Shown: positions 1-10,160 of the stretch, piece after piece
Numbering within the stretch: position 1 is the first letter of the stretch
Layout of the letters: every line of letters starts with the position of its first letter
Origin: UBA1381 sp964399965
Lineage (GTDB): Bacteria; Bacillota; Clostridia; UBA1381
Direction: 5' to 3'
NCBI GenBank assembly: GCA_964399965.1
Contig: CAYNRX010000019.1
Span: 1 to 40,131 of the forward strand
Length of the DNA stretch: 40,131 nt
Notes under the pieces: generated by a model
What the model was told of the DNA's origin: nothing
Seen by the model: only the letters and a program-made list of their open reading frames with translations
The model's database searches: none
Program-made: the position numbers and the translations under genes

Positions 1-107
1 TTATATCACAAAATCCGTGTATGGGAAGTGGCAACTTTTATTGTACTATATCAGACGATCAACAATTGAGTGAGAATAATAATCGGAATGTATAAGAGGA
101 GACGGTA

Positions 108-3100
108 ATGAGATTTGTATCTAAGACATTTAGTTTTATCATAATGGCAGTTATAATAATGCAGAACGCCTTGCCTACAGCTGTCCAAAACGGTGTGACT
201 GTATATGCATCGGAAACTCGGCGGGCACCACAAGCGCCGTATGGACTGCTTACGAACGAGTTTGAGGAACCGATGAATGTTGAAACACCATATTTTAGTT
301 GGCTTGTGAACGATGAGGATGAAAGCGACATACAGTCAGCATACCGTGTCATAGTTACGGACATGATAACGGCTGAAACGGCGTGGGATAGCGGGAAAGT
401 CAATTCATCAGAGCAGTCGTATATAGAATGTGGAACGGAATTGAAAGCTGGTTATCCGTACTCGTGGAAAGTCATGACGTGGGATTGTACAGGACTTGAG
501 TCGGAGTGGAGTGATGACGCTTATTTCGCGACTGGACTTGATACAGCCGATTGGGGTGCGTCATGGATATGCTCAGGCGGCAGCGGCTCCAACCATTATT
601 GGTACTCAAGGTATGAGATGGAGCTTGACAGCACAAAGACGGTCGCTAAGGCACTAGCGTATTTTGCAGGCGTTCACGATTATGAATTGAACGTCAATGG
701 AACATATATAGGCAGAGGTCAGTCATTCGACTACGCGTCAGAGACACGTTATCAGGGATGGGATGTAACCGATGCGATAGATGGCCAAACGCTTGTGATA
801 GGGCTAATGAACCGTTATTATGGCGGCGGTCAGGGCAGAGCGGAGAGCCGAGAGGCGCTTTTGGGACATATAAATATTTACTATACCGATGGTTCATCCG
901 ATACGATAGTCACCGATGCAGATTGGCTCGTGTCCGAAGCTGTACCGCTTTCGGGTTCATCCAAGCGGAACAGCGAGGGCGATTTTGTAGAGGAATATGA
1001 CGCTCGCGCAGAGCAGACGGGATATTCAGAACCGGGGTTTGACGCATCGGGGTGGAATGGAGCTTATGTTATAGGAGCGCATCCAACGGATGAGTTTACG
1101 TCTGTCACTGCGGAGCTTTCGCGGATAACCGATTATATAGTAAAGCCGGTATCGGTAACAAAGCTTGAGGATGGAACTGTGGTGGCAGACTTTGGAACAA
1201 TAATACCTGCACGTCCGGTGATAGACTTTCAAAACGGTGTTGAGGGAAGGAGGATTGCAATACAGACGGGATATGAACTTATGGAGGACGGACATGCGGA
1301 TACCTCGTCAGTTTCAACACAGAGCACTGATATGCGGTATATATACACACAGCGTGACGGCGCGCAGACCTACGACGCGTGGGATCATCTCGGATTTAGA
1401 TACATATCCGTTCCCGAATGCGGCGAAAATTTCACGGAGGACACCATAACGGCAAGGGTGGTTCATACGAATGTGCCCGAGGAAAGAGACAGCACGCTTG
1501 TGACCTCGAATGAGATGTTAAATGCTGTGTATGATATGATGAAACGCTCGGCACTGTATTCTATACAGAACAGCTTCGTAGACACGCCAACGCGCGAAAA
1601 AGGGCAGTTTTTGCAGGATTCGATAAATATAAGCGACGCGTCTGTAACAACGCTCTATGAGCGGGCGGCAAGCAAAAAGGCGATAGACCAGTTTTTGGCG
1701 TCTGCCGACCGCTATTGGACGGGAGATGAGGCGGGACGATATAACAGCGTTTATCCAAACGGCGATGGCAAGCGCGACATACCGGATTTTACGATAAATC
1801 TTCCGTATTGGGTGTGGAGTTATTATATGCAGACAGGGGACAGGTCAACGCTTGAAAAGGCGTATCCGTATATAAAGGCAACGGCTGATTATATAACGGG
1901 AAACATAAGTGATGATACCGGACTTGTCACGCAGCTTGCGGGCGGAGATGGCAGTCCGAACAGCTATCAGTACGGTATCGTTGACTGGCCAGCAGTTGGC
2001 AGATTCGGCTACGACTGGAGCGGCACGAAGAACGGTGCGAGAACAACGGTCAATATGCTTTCAAAGCGTGCGTTCGATGTCATTGGGCTTGCTGCGGCGG
2101 AGCTTGGGTATACGGCTGACGCTGAGGATATGGCGGCACGGTCGGGTAATTTAAAGACGGCCATAAACGAGAGGCTTATAAACAGCAACGGCGTATACTG
2201 CGATGGGCTTGACGCATCGGGAGTGCAGGTCAGCCATGCATCGCAGCATGTGACCTCATATGCGCTTGCGTTTGATATAGCGTCGGAGAGCATGAGGACT
2301 GATATGGCAGAATATGTTGCATCAATGGGTATGCAGCAGGGCCCGATGACGGCGGATATACTTGCAAAGGCACTTTTTAGAAGCGGCGAATATGCGGCGG
2401 CACTGAAACTGTTTACTGAACCCAACGACAACGGATGGGCAAAGGAAATATCTAAGGGATACACCTTCACATGGGAATCTTGGAACGCCGACTCGACTGA
2501 AAACTCGCAGTCGCACGGCTGGGGCGCAGCGGCGGCAAAGGATATGCTCGAGGGTTTTGCGGGTGTGACGATAACGGAGCCGGGTGCGTCGCGGGTGAGG
2601 ATAGAACCGGCATACTGTGCGCTTACATCTCTTGACGCGTCCGTTTCAACGGAGCGCGGAAACGTGGGCGTGAGCTACTCGCGATCCGATACGCGCTATG
2701 ATATAACGGTAACAGTGCCGACAAATATGACGGCGGAGCTTGTGCTGCCGAGGATAGGCGAGAGCAAGTTTGTACGCCAAAACGGATCGGCGATTGAGAG
2801 CGAACTTACTGAGAGGGGACAGGTATTCCTGCTCGGCGGCGGAACGTATGTGTTCTCGTATGATGGCGATATAACAACGCTGCCGGAGGATGTTGTATAT
2901 GAAGAGCCGTTGCCGGAGGGCATATCCGGTTTGGACAATACCGAAAACGCAACCTACACATGGAGCATAGGGGCATCGGATACGGCGTCCCAGAAAGGAA
3001 CGATATATGAGGAAACGAATAACTATGCCGATCTTGTGGTAAGTCTCGGTAAGGGCGACAGACTCGACGCGGGCATAATATTAAGCGCGTCATCTGTCAG

Positions 3101-3863
3101 AGAGCCGACTACGAACGGTCAGGCGAGCCTTGCGGATACAAAGCGGTATATCGTGGTCACGGCAAAATGTGACGGAACGCTCAGTATGAGCATAGCTTTT
3201 GATTCGGCGTCGGGCAGCAAAAAGAATAGGATATATTATGCAGACCTCGGAGAGGATGCAGATATGTCGGCTATTGAACTGTCATCGTACAGCAAGGGCA
3301 GCCATTCCGTGATAGACGGGGATATAACAACAACAGCGGAGACGGTGAAATCGCTCAATATGACGGCAGGCCATACGTATATCATATATACTTATCAGTC
3401 TGGATGTACAATCTCCGCATTATCGTATAAATATACCGAGAAGCCTGAGCAAACAGAGCCGCCGTGTGAGGATAGCGGGCTTATGGTATTGTCGAGGACC
3501 GTTGTAGAAGATCGGCTCGATTACAAGCTCAGCACAGGAACAAATAAATCAGGAATGCTTGCGGCAGCGTCATATAATACGGATGGCAGCCTATATGACG
3601 TGACTGTAAAGGAGTTTGCCGGCAGCGAAACGGATATATCCGTAAATATACCTAAAGAGCAGACGGTGACGGTGAAGCTTATGATTTGGGACGGCATTGA
3701 CACTATGCGAAGTCTTAGTGGCGCGGTTACGGATGAATATACAGCGGCGGATTCGGTCGTTACTCTTGACAGAACGGTGTATCCACCCGCTGTTGGAAAC
3801 AAGGACAAGACGGATTTTTCGGATCATGGACGGGGCGCGGCTGATGGCGGCGCAGCTGATTGA
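108..3863 (+). CDS. Secreted GH78 alpha-L-rhamnosidase with C-terminal accessory modules
   Basis: Predicted to release terminal alpha-L-rhamnose from rhamnogalacturonan or rhamnosides outside the cell. The N-terminus is a Sec signal peptide (about residues 1-36). After it come an Fn3-like domain (40-150), the GH78 N-terminal beta domain (155-330), a concanavalin-like domain (345-450), the (alpha/alpha)6 catalytic barrel (about 455-800) and the GH78 C-terminal beta domain (to about 890). Motifs typical of GH78 are DTPTREKGQ (from residue 492) and TWESW (Glu790), which sit where the family carries its catalytic acidic residues. Beyond the catalytic core are a beta-rich module (about 945-1110) that distantly resembles the binding-like modules of the next gene, and an Ig-like domain (1120-1230, with VKLMIWDGIDTM). 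The start is ATG after AAGAGGAGA. The next gene starts 24 bp downstream. Family assignment is firm; substrate is inferred. Confidence 0.88.
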   Translation: MRFVSKTFSFIIMAVIIMQNALPTAVQNGVTVYASETRRAPQAPYGLLTNEFEEPMNVETPYFSWLVNDEDESDIQSAYRVIVTDMITAETAWDSGKVNSSEQSYIECGTELKAGYPYSWKVMTWDCTGLESEWSDDAYFATGLDTADWGASWICSGGSGSNHYWYSRYEMELDSTKTVAKALAYFAGVHDYELNVNGTYIGRGQSFDYASETRYQGWDVTDAIDGQTLVIGLMNRYYGGGQGRAESREALLGHINIYYTDGSSDTIVTDADWLVSEAVPLSGSSKRNSEGDFVEEYDARAEQTGYSEPGFDASGWNGAYVIGAHPTDEFTSVTAELSRITDYIVKPVSVTKLEDGTVVADFGTIIPARPVIDFQNGVEGRRIAIQTGYELMEDGHADTSSVSTQSTDMRYIYTQRDGAQTYDAWDHLGFRYISVPECGENFTEDTITARVVHTNVPEERDSTLVTSNEMLNAVYDMMKRSALYSIQNSFVDTPTREKGQFLQDSINISDASVTTLYERAASKKAIDQFLASADRYWTGDEAGRYNSVYPNGDGKRDIPDFTINLPYWVWSYYMQTGDRSTLEKAYPYIKATADYITGNISDDTGLVTQLAGGDGSPNSYQYGIVDWPAVGRFGYDWSGTKNGARTTVNMLSKRAFDVIGLAAAELGYTADAEDMAARSGNLKTAINERLINSNGVYCDGLDASGVQVSHASQHVTSYALAFDIASESMRTDMAEYVASMGMQQGPMTADILAKALFRSGEYAAALKLFTEPNDNGWAKEISKGYTFTWESWNADSTENSQSHGWGAAAAKDMLEGFAGVTITEPGASRVRIEPAYCALTSLDASVSTERGNVGVSYSRSDTRYDITVTVPTNMTAELVLPRIGESKFVRQNGSAIESELTERGQVFLLGGGTYVFSYDGDITTLPEDVVYEEPLPEGISGLDNTENATYTWSIGASDTASQKGTIYEETNNYADLVVSLGKGDRLDAGIILSASSVREPTTNGQASLADTKRYIVVTAKCDGTLSMSIAFDSASGSKKNRIYYADLGEDADMSAIELSSYSKGSHSVIDGDITTTAETVKSLNMTAGHTYIIYTYQSGCTISALSYKYTEKPEQTEPPCEDSGLMVLSRTVVEDRLDYKLSTGTNKSGMLAAASYNTDGSLYDVTVKEFAGSETDISVNIPKEQTVTVKLMIWDGIDTMRSLSGAVTDEYTAADSVVTLDRTVYPPAVGNKDKTDFSDHGRGAADGGAAD

Positions 3864-3887
3864 AAATAACGAAAGGAAGGGATAGTT

Positions 3888-6800
3888 TTGAATACGTTTA
3901 TTAAGAAAATCACATCTGCGGTTGCAGCGGCGTCTATTATGGCTTCGTCAATTGCGGGGCTGTATGTAAATGCTTATGCGGCGGATACGTACACTGTTAC
4001 TTTTGACTACGGCGATGGCCGCAGCGAACAGGTAATAGTTGACGCCGGGGCGGTAGTGCAGGAGCTGCCCGAGCCGCCGTCAAAGAAGATAATAGAAATT
4101 GACGACAGCGCAGCTCATGATGGTACCGCGATGCTTATTCGGGCGGAATATGCAGAGGAGGGAGAGCTTAATGCTATTTCGATGTCGGAAATGACGCTCT
4201 CGGATGGACAGACAGAGTTAGAGCTTCCGTCTGACGGCGGTACATATATGCTTTGGGATAGTCTTGAGGGCATGACTCCCTTGGGAACGGAAGATGAAAA
4301 AAGTTCGGTATGGGTTTATGACGGGACACTGTTTACGAAGGATACTCCTGTTTGGAACGATATCACCGTGACGGCGGTATACGGCTATGAGCCGTCTGTC
4401 CCAACGGAAACTCCGGGGACGACCGCGCAGCCTACGGCTAGACCGGATTATGCGGAAACGCGCAGCTTTGTTTTTGGTGCTGATGGCGAGGGCACTCTTA
4501 CAGTGCTTGCCGACACCGCTTATGGCGAACAGGCGAACGGAATGACATATGGACTTATCGATATCGATGAAAATTCGGCGATGAACGATTTTCGCTTTGA
4601 CGGTTTCACTGACGATGTGCTGACATATGTCGTAAACGGTGAAACGGGCGGTGCCGGATATGTGACAGCTGATTACAGCCAGTATGATGAGGAAACTCTT
4701 GCCGCGTTCGGCGATGGGGTCGTGCCGGTGCGATTCGCAGCGGAAGCGGAGACGGGCGCATATTATACCGTTTCGGCTACTATAGTAAATACGAGCGGAA
4801 CAGAAAGCACCGAGGCGTCGCTTTTCGGCGAAAATAGGTATGCAGTATTATATAATCACAAGCTTGCTCCTGGCGAGAGCGTAACGAGGACATGGAATGT
4901 AAACCTTGTCGGGCAGTATTATAACGCCACGGGCGCCTACATTGACACGGCAGTAAATGTTGCAGCGGCAGGCAAAAATGTCGGCCTTGCGAGAGTGGAG
5001 ATACATAAACATAAGGAACCGGGAAAGACTATATGGCTCATGACCGATTCAACTGGCGATAATTCCTCCGCAGAGTTGCCGTATTTTGGTTTGCGCGGCA
5101 AATGCGGCGTGGGGCAGATGCTGGCAAAATATCTTCCGCCTGATATAGCTGTAAACAACCAGGGAGAAGGCGGGCTGAATTCATCAGATACCGCGCACTT
5201 TAACAATGCCCTGCAATATATGAAGGAAGGCGATTATCTGTATATCCAATATGGTTTCAACGGCGAAACTACCGAGTCGCTGCTCAAAAACCTACCGAGA
5301 TACTACAGCGCGGCAAATGAGCGTGGTGTAAAGATGATAGTAGCAAGCACTACCGAACGACAGTCCTCATCATTCTGGGATTCGGAAACCGGTAAGTGGA
5401 ATGCAAGCAACGCGGCGATAGCGGCAGCGGGAAAACAGTATGTAGAAGGGCTTGTAGCGGACGGTGCTAAGGATATAGCGTTTATAGATCTCAATACCGC
5501 TATGAACGAGTGGATGAACAAGACGACTGCGGATATATATGAGCAGAGGGTACGTCTTGGGTTCGAAGACAGCGCGCCGAGCAGATTGGCTATGAATTAC
5601 TACTACGGATTTGACAGGGATTCCGGAGTGGACAGTATACATATAAACGATGCAGGCGCGGATAATGCGGCGTATCTTGTTATGAGTGAGATAAGGAAAA
5701 CAGTGGACGCGGGAGGTGCTCAGGCTGATGTGCTAAGGGAGCTTACTCTAAATGCTCCGGACTCTAAGCCGTACACGATACCCGATGAGCTGGCGTCAAA
5801 GGGGTGGGTACCAAATGAAAGCTATCCATATCCGCTCCCCAGTGATGTGACCTATGAGTATCCTACAATAGTGAAGGACATCGATATCGAAAATGGTCAG
5901 CTGGTTTCGATCGAGGTAATGGTGCAGGGGGATATGCAGTATTATGCGCTTGGTGCGGCTGATATACTCGATGCTGATGGGAATGTAATAAATACGGTAT
6001 ATTCGGTATCTACGGATGTGAATCCGCTCATAGGGCATATAGATAATACGGCGTGCTCCTATGGCCAAATATACAAAATGTATTTCGAGAACGTCGCAGT
6101 TGGCGAGGGTCAGACAGTGAGGGCGTATACCGCAGCGCTGCAAAGCGGAGAGACAGAGCTGACCGGCGAGAGATATTCGTCATACTATATAGAGGAGCCT
6201 GTTGAGAAGGTATTGCTTGATGAGACTTTCATAAACGGTGCGGAAGGCTGGCTCGAGGGAGGCAGCTCGGCAGTGAAGGAGACCGTGAATGTTACAAAGG
6301 ACGGAAAGAATGCGCTTAAGCTGTATCAGAACGGCTCCGGGACATATAATGTATACAAGCGGTTTGACGATAACGCGGAGGTATCTAACGGAATAATAAG
6401 ACTGCGGTTCATGCTATGTCACGAATACGGCAGCTATACGCTCAAGCTTACGCCGAGAACAAGCAGCGGCTCGTATATAGAGGGATTAAAGCTTATAGAT
6501 GTAAAGGACGGTACGCTTCTGTTACAGAACGGAACGGAGATAGGGAGAATAAAGACAGGCAAGTGGACAGATGTAGAATGCCGTGTGGATCTTTTGAACG
6601 GAACGGTAACAGCCTCTGTTGCAGGCGGCACACCGGTAACGGAAGAGAATGATTTGCTGCGCTCTGAGAGCACTGAAGAGCTTACTGATATGCTCCCGTT
6701 CAAGGGCATGGCGGTCGCATATATGTCAACGGGTTCAACGATACCATCCTATTCGTTCGAGACGTATATAGCGGAGCTTACGGCAGAGCTTTTACAGTGC

Positions 6801-9800
6801 GAGCTGCCGAGCTTTACGGTCACAGCAGGCGTTGAAGAGAGCTGTGCGGCTTTTGGGACAGTTGAAGGCGGCGGCGAGTATGCCATTAACGAGACAGTGA
6901 CGTTGAAGGCAAGAGCTGAAGATGGCTATGAGTTCGTAGGCTGGTACGATGGCAATGGAAACGAGGTTTCCGCACGTTCGGAATATAGTTTCCGTGTAAG
7001 GGGTGATAAGGCGCTTTACGCCCGTTTTGAGGAAGAAGTGTATGATCCCAATGTGACAAAGTGGAGTTTTTCACAGTTCAAGGACGGCGAGGAGATCATC
7101 GCCGATGATGAGAATCAAGTCGAGTACAATGGAATGATCATACATATAAACAGCGGAGACAGCATAACCGAAGATGGCTTATACTGGAATGCGCCCGGTG
7201 GTACAAAATCAGATAGTACAACGACAGTTACAAATAACCGCTATATTGAGTTTGTGCCCGAAAGGCCTGGTACTATAAGTATAACCTTTAAGGGGTCAAA
7301 AGAGAGCGACCGCAATTATCCGAGACTTTATATTTCCTGCGGAGAGAGCCTTGACTGTACAACAAAGGACGCAAGTGCAGCGCAGTTAGAGGGAAACAGG
7401 CAGTTTGATAATAAGGAAGGTGACGGACAATACGCAACCATGACGGCAGAGCTTACGGCAGGAATGCGCTATTATATTTGGGCGTATTACTACAGCCGTC
7501 CCGCAGCGAATTTTACGATATCCGAGATAGTATATACCGCAGAGCCGGGAACAACTGTCGAGCCGACACAGACGCCGGGCGGTGAGGATACCGGTGAGCC
7601 GGTATGGGATTTTTCAAAGTATGCAGGCGATGCTTCCGTTACGACAGATGGTGAACTGAGTCTGGATTATATTGAGGGCGGACAAACACTCGAGGTCCAT
7701 CTTAACAGCGGCGACAGTATGACTGAGAATGGACTTGTGTGGACGGCGCCTGGCAGCACGACGTCTGACGGCAAAACTGTGACGAATAATAGGTATATCA
7801 TGTATACTCCGTCTGCCGACGGAACGCTCAGACTGACGTTTTCGGGCGACAAGCGAAATAGCTCGTCAAAGGCACCGAGGATATATGTTGTACCGGGCGA
7901 GGATGAAAGCTGTATGTCAAAGACAAACAGCGATGCGAACGGGGTACAGCAAACAGCATCGGCGGCAAATACGGACACGGAGCTTACGGCGCAGCTCAGC
8001 GCAGGAAAGACATATTACATATGGCCTTATTACTATAACGACTCAAGCGTCAGCTTCACGGTGTCAAATATAGTATTTGAAAAGGCCGAGGCGGCTGTCA
8101 GCACGCGCAATATTTACGGCAGCAATATGCTGCTGCAGCGCGGTGAACCTGTAGTGATAGACGGAAAAGCCGACGCGGCGGACGCTGTTACTGTAACACT
8201 CACGAATGAGACTACGGGTGAAGATGTGCAAACCGTTACAGGCGCGGCTGTAGCGGAGGATGGCGCATGGAACGGCAAAGACTGGAGTGTAACGCTTGAT
8301 GCGGTATCGGATTATGAAAGCAGCTATAAACTTACGATCTCGGCGGAAGGCGCCGAGACGGTAGAATACACGAATATACTGTTTGGAGATCTGTACCTGT
8401 TCACAGGCCAGTCTAATATGTGGAAACAGGTGTCGTATTACAAAAATATCGACAGTGAGGCATATGGCACTGCGGCTGTCGCGGCAAATGCGACCGATAA
8501 GATACGCGTAATGCACACGGCGGGCAGCGGCGATTACGGCACGGCGGTTTTGCAGTACGATGCGCTAAACGCGCAGCCGTGGCGCGACTTCTCGACGTAT
8601 GAGAATGTGAGCGACATAAGCGCGCCGGCCTATACCGCAGCGGTGACGATGTACAAGGAAACCGGCGTGCCCATAGGTATTATAACAAACGCGTATCCCG
8701 GCTCGTACATATCGTCATGGTTTGACAGTGCGCTAGCTATAGACGCCTGCAATCTCGGCAAAAACGGCAGTGCGAACGAGCGCAACTGGTATTGCGGCAG
8801 GATATATCCGCTGCGTAATTTAAGGCTCAGCGGCATTTTCTGGTATCAGGGCGAGGCGGATGCAGCAAAGACCTATCATGATGATCCATACTCGTATTAT
8901 TCACAGATGCTGCCAAAGCTCATAGACAGCTGGCGTGAGCTTTTTGCCGATGATACGCTGCCGTTTTACTATGTTCAGCTATCGCGCATAGGCACAACTA
9001 TCGTCGATGAGAACAATCCCGATACCGGGGCGGCGGGCAAGATGCCGATAAAGCTTGCTCAAACAGACGTATATCTTGCTATGGAGGACAAGACAAATGT
9101 CGGCATAATAAGCACGCTTGACCTGTACGGAAATCATGATGCAGAGGGTACAGCCAACTGCCGTACAGATATACATCTTGGACAGAAAGACGTCATAGGA
9201 AAGAGAATGGCGGCATATGCTCTTCAAGACATTTACGGCAAGGATACATATGCGGATGGTTCGGCCGTATATGAGCACGGCCCGATATATAAGTCAAGTG
9301 CGGTGAAGGACGGCAAGATAGAGATTACTTTCGAGTGCAGCGGACAGCTGCGCATAATGCCATCGGAGCAGTATACGGATACTGAAGGCGAGCGTCTCAT
9401 ATCCGAGGGAGCATTCGACCCGGCAAAGCTCAATGAGTTCGAGATTGCGGGCGAAGACGGAGTATGGCATGAGGCTGAGGCGGAGATGACCGGGACGGAT
9501 ACTGTAACGGTCAGCTCACAGGAGGTGCCTGCGCCTGTGAAAGTGCGCTACTGTGGACGCGATTATCCGGAAAGTCCGAACCTAACAGATGATTCCGGTC
9601 TGCCCTCGTATGTGTTTGAAAAAACGGCGGCGGCAGAGGAGCCGAGCCCGACTGCAACGGCGGAACCGAGTGAGACTCCCGGCGCGGAGATCGCGGCAAC
9701 TTATAAGTTCGACTTCGGCAGCGGTGCGGCTGCCGAGGGCTGGACTGCCGTAACGCCTGATATGGTGTATGATATGTCGGTGTCGGAAGACGCTGCCGAG

Positions 9801-10160
9801 GGCACCCTTTACGGATTCCTGGGCACGACTGAAACGTCGTATGATGACGATGTGTTGCCGTACGACTGCGATTCGAGGGCGATAGACGGTTTCTCACTTG
9901 TAAAGGGTCAGCAAATAGTTCTTACAGCGGGCGGAGATGATTCGAAAAATGATGCGGCGAGCGATTACATAGCAGTTCCCGAGAAAAGCAGCTATCTTCC
10001 CTCGAATGCATCTGAATACGAGGGGCGGTTCCCGATACGCTTTTCAATGAAAGCTGAAAACGGTTCATATTACACTGTTACGGCAACGATTGCTAATGCG
10101 AGTGATACCGAAAAAGCATATGTGTCGTTATTCAGCGAGAAGCGGCAGATGCGTTCGTGA
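3888..10160 (+). CDS. Giant secreted pectin esterase: SGNH (RGAE-like) + SASA esterase; 5' part of an interrupted gene
   Basis: A TTG start follows GAAAGGAAGG. A signal peptide (1-32, ending AYA|AD) leads into: a beta domain (190-375); an SGNH hydrolase resembling rhamnogalacturonan acetylesterases (380-610; nucleophile Ser388 in MTDSTGDNS, Asp582/His585 in DSIHIND); an Ig-like domain (about 660-760); a laminin-G-like domain (785-970); an InlB-type repeat (975-1052, GYEFVGWYDGNG); and two binding-like modules (1057-1200, 1238-1400). A sialate-O-acetylesterase-type SASA esterase follows (1405-1910; Ser1509 in FTGQSNMW, Asp1761/His1763 in TDIHLGQ). Then come a PSPTATAEPSETPG linker and a second copy of the first beta domain (1937-2085). 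The protein then stops in a shifted frame (SEKRQMRS). It probably deacetylates pectin or rhamnogalacturonan. The last eight or so residues are a frameshift product. Confidence 0.85.
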   Translation: MNTFIKKITSAVAAASIMASSIAGLYVNAYAADTYTVTFDYGDGRSEQVIVDAGAVVQELPEPPSKKIIEIDDSAAHDGTAMLIRAEYAEEGELNAISMSEMTLSDGQTELELPSDGGTYMLWDSLEGMTPLGTEDEKSSVWVYDGTLFTKDTPVWNDITVTAVYGYEPSVPTETPGTTAQPTARPDYAETRSFVFGADGEGTLTVLADTAYGEQANGMTYGLIDIDENSAMNDFRFDGFTDDVLTYVVNGETGGAGYVTADYSQYDEETLAAFGDGVVPVRFAAEAETGAYYTVSATIVNTSGTESTEASLFGENRYAVLYNHKLAPGESVTRTWNVNLVGQYYNATGAYIDTAVNVAAAGKNVGLARVEIHKHKEPGKTIWLMTDSTGDNSSAELPYFGLRGKCGVGQMLAKYLPPDIAVNNQGEGGLNSSDTAHFNNALQYMKEGDYLYIQYGFNGETTESLLKNLPRYYSAANERGVKMIVASTTERQSSSFWDSETGKWNASNAAIAAAGKQYVEGLVADGAKDIAFIDLNTAMNEWMNKTTADIYEQRVRLGFEDSAPSRLAMNYYYGFDRDSGVDSIHINDAGADNAAYLVMSEIRKTVDAGGAQADVLRELTLNAPDSKPYTIPDELASKGWVPNESYPYPLPSDVTYEYPTIVKDIDIENGQLVSIEVMVQGDMQYYALGAADILDADGNVINTVYSVSTDVNPLIGHIDNTACSYGQIYKMYFENVAVGEGQTVRAYTAALQSGETELTGERYSSYYIEEPVEKVLLDETFINGAEGWLEGGSSAVKETVNVTKDGKNALKLYQNGSGTYNVYKRFDDNAEVSNGIIRLRFMLCHEYGSYTLKLTPRTSSGSYIEGLKLIDVKDGTLLLQNGTEIGRIKTGKWTDVECRVDLLNGTVTASVAGGTPVTEENDLLRSESTEELTDMLPFKGMAVAYMSTGSTIPSYSFETYIAELTAELLQCELPSFTVTAGVEESCAAFGTVEGGGEYAINETVTLKARAEDGYEFVGWYDGNGNEVSARSEYSFRVRGDKALYARFEEEVYDPNVTKWSFSQFKDGEEIIADDENQVEYNGMIIHINSGDSITEDGLYWNAPGGTKSDSTTTVTNNRYIEFVPERPGTISITFKGSKESDRNYPRLYISCGESLDCTTKDASAAQLEGNRQFDNKEGDGQYATMTAELTAGMRYYIWAYYYSRPAANFTISEIVYTAEPGTTVEPTQTPGGEDTGEPVWDFSKYAGDASVTTDGELSLDYIEGGQTLEVHLNSGDSMTENGLVWTAPGSTTSDGKTVTNNRYIMYTPSADGTLRLTFSGDKRNSSSKAPRIYVVPGEDESCMSKTNSDANGVQQTASAANTDTELTAQLSAGKTYYIWPYYYNDSSVSFTVSNIVFEKAEAAVSTRNIYGSNMLLQRGEPVVIDGKADAADAVTVTLTNETTGEDVQTVTGAAVAEDGAWNGKDWSVTLDAVSDYESSYKLTISAEGAETVEYTNILFGDLYLFTGQSNMWKQVSYYKNIDSEAYGTAAVAANATDKIRVMHTAGSGDYGTAVLQYDALNAQPWRDFSTYENVSDISAPAYTAAVTMYKETGVPIGIITNAYPGSYISSWFDSALAIDACNLGKNGSANERNWYCGRIYPLRNLRLSGIFWYQGEADAAKTYHDDPYSYYSQMLPKLIDSWRELFADDTLPFYYVQLSRIGTTIVDENNPDTGAAGKMPIKLAQTDVYLAMEDKTNVGIISTLDLYGNHDAEGTANCRTDIHLGQKDVIGKRMAAYALQDIYGKDTYADGSAVYEHGPIYKSSAVKDGKIEITFECSGQLRIMPSEQYTDTEGERLISEGAFDPAKLNEFEIAGEDGVWHEAEAEMTGTDTVTVSSQEVPAPVKVRYCGRDYPESPNLTDDSGLPSYVFEKTAAAEEPSPTATAEPSETPGAEIAATYKFDFGSGAAAEGWTAVTPDMVYDMSVSEDAAEGTLYGFLGTTETSYDDDVLPYDCDSRAIDGFSLVKGQQIVLTAGGDDSKNDAASDYIAVPEKSSYLPSNASEYEGRFPIRFSMKAENGSYYTVTATIANASDTEKAYVSLFSEKRQMRS

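Noticed and set aside
1..107. Promoter for the rhamnosidase gene
   Set aside because: A TACTAT at 44-49 lacks a suitable -35 hexamer; the real promoter may be outside the window.
4326..4338. GGGACACTG as another copy of the dispersed repeat
   Set aside because: It shares only GGGACACT, lacks both A-rich flanks, and lies far from the cluster; such an 8-mer is expected by chance.
10140..10160. Programmed ribosomal frameshift joining the two esterase reading frames
   Set aside because: There is no slippery heptamer, and about 590 bp of the SGNH domain are missing at the join, so a simple slip would not restore a functional enzyme. A deletion explains it better.
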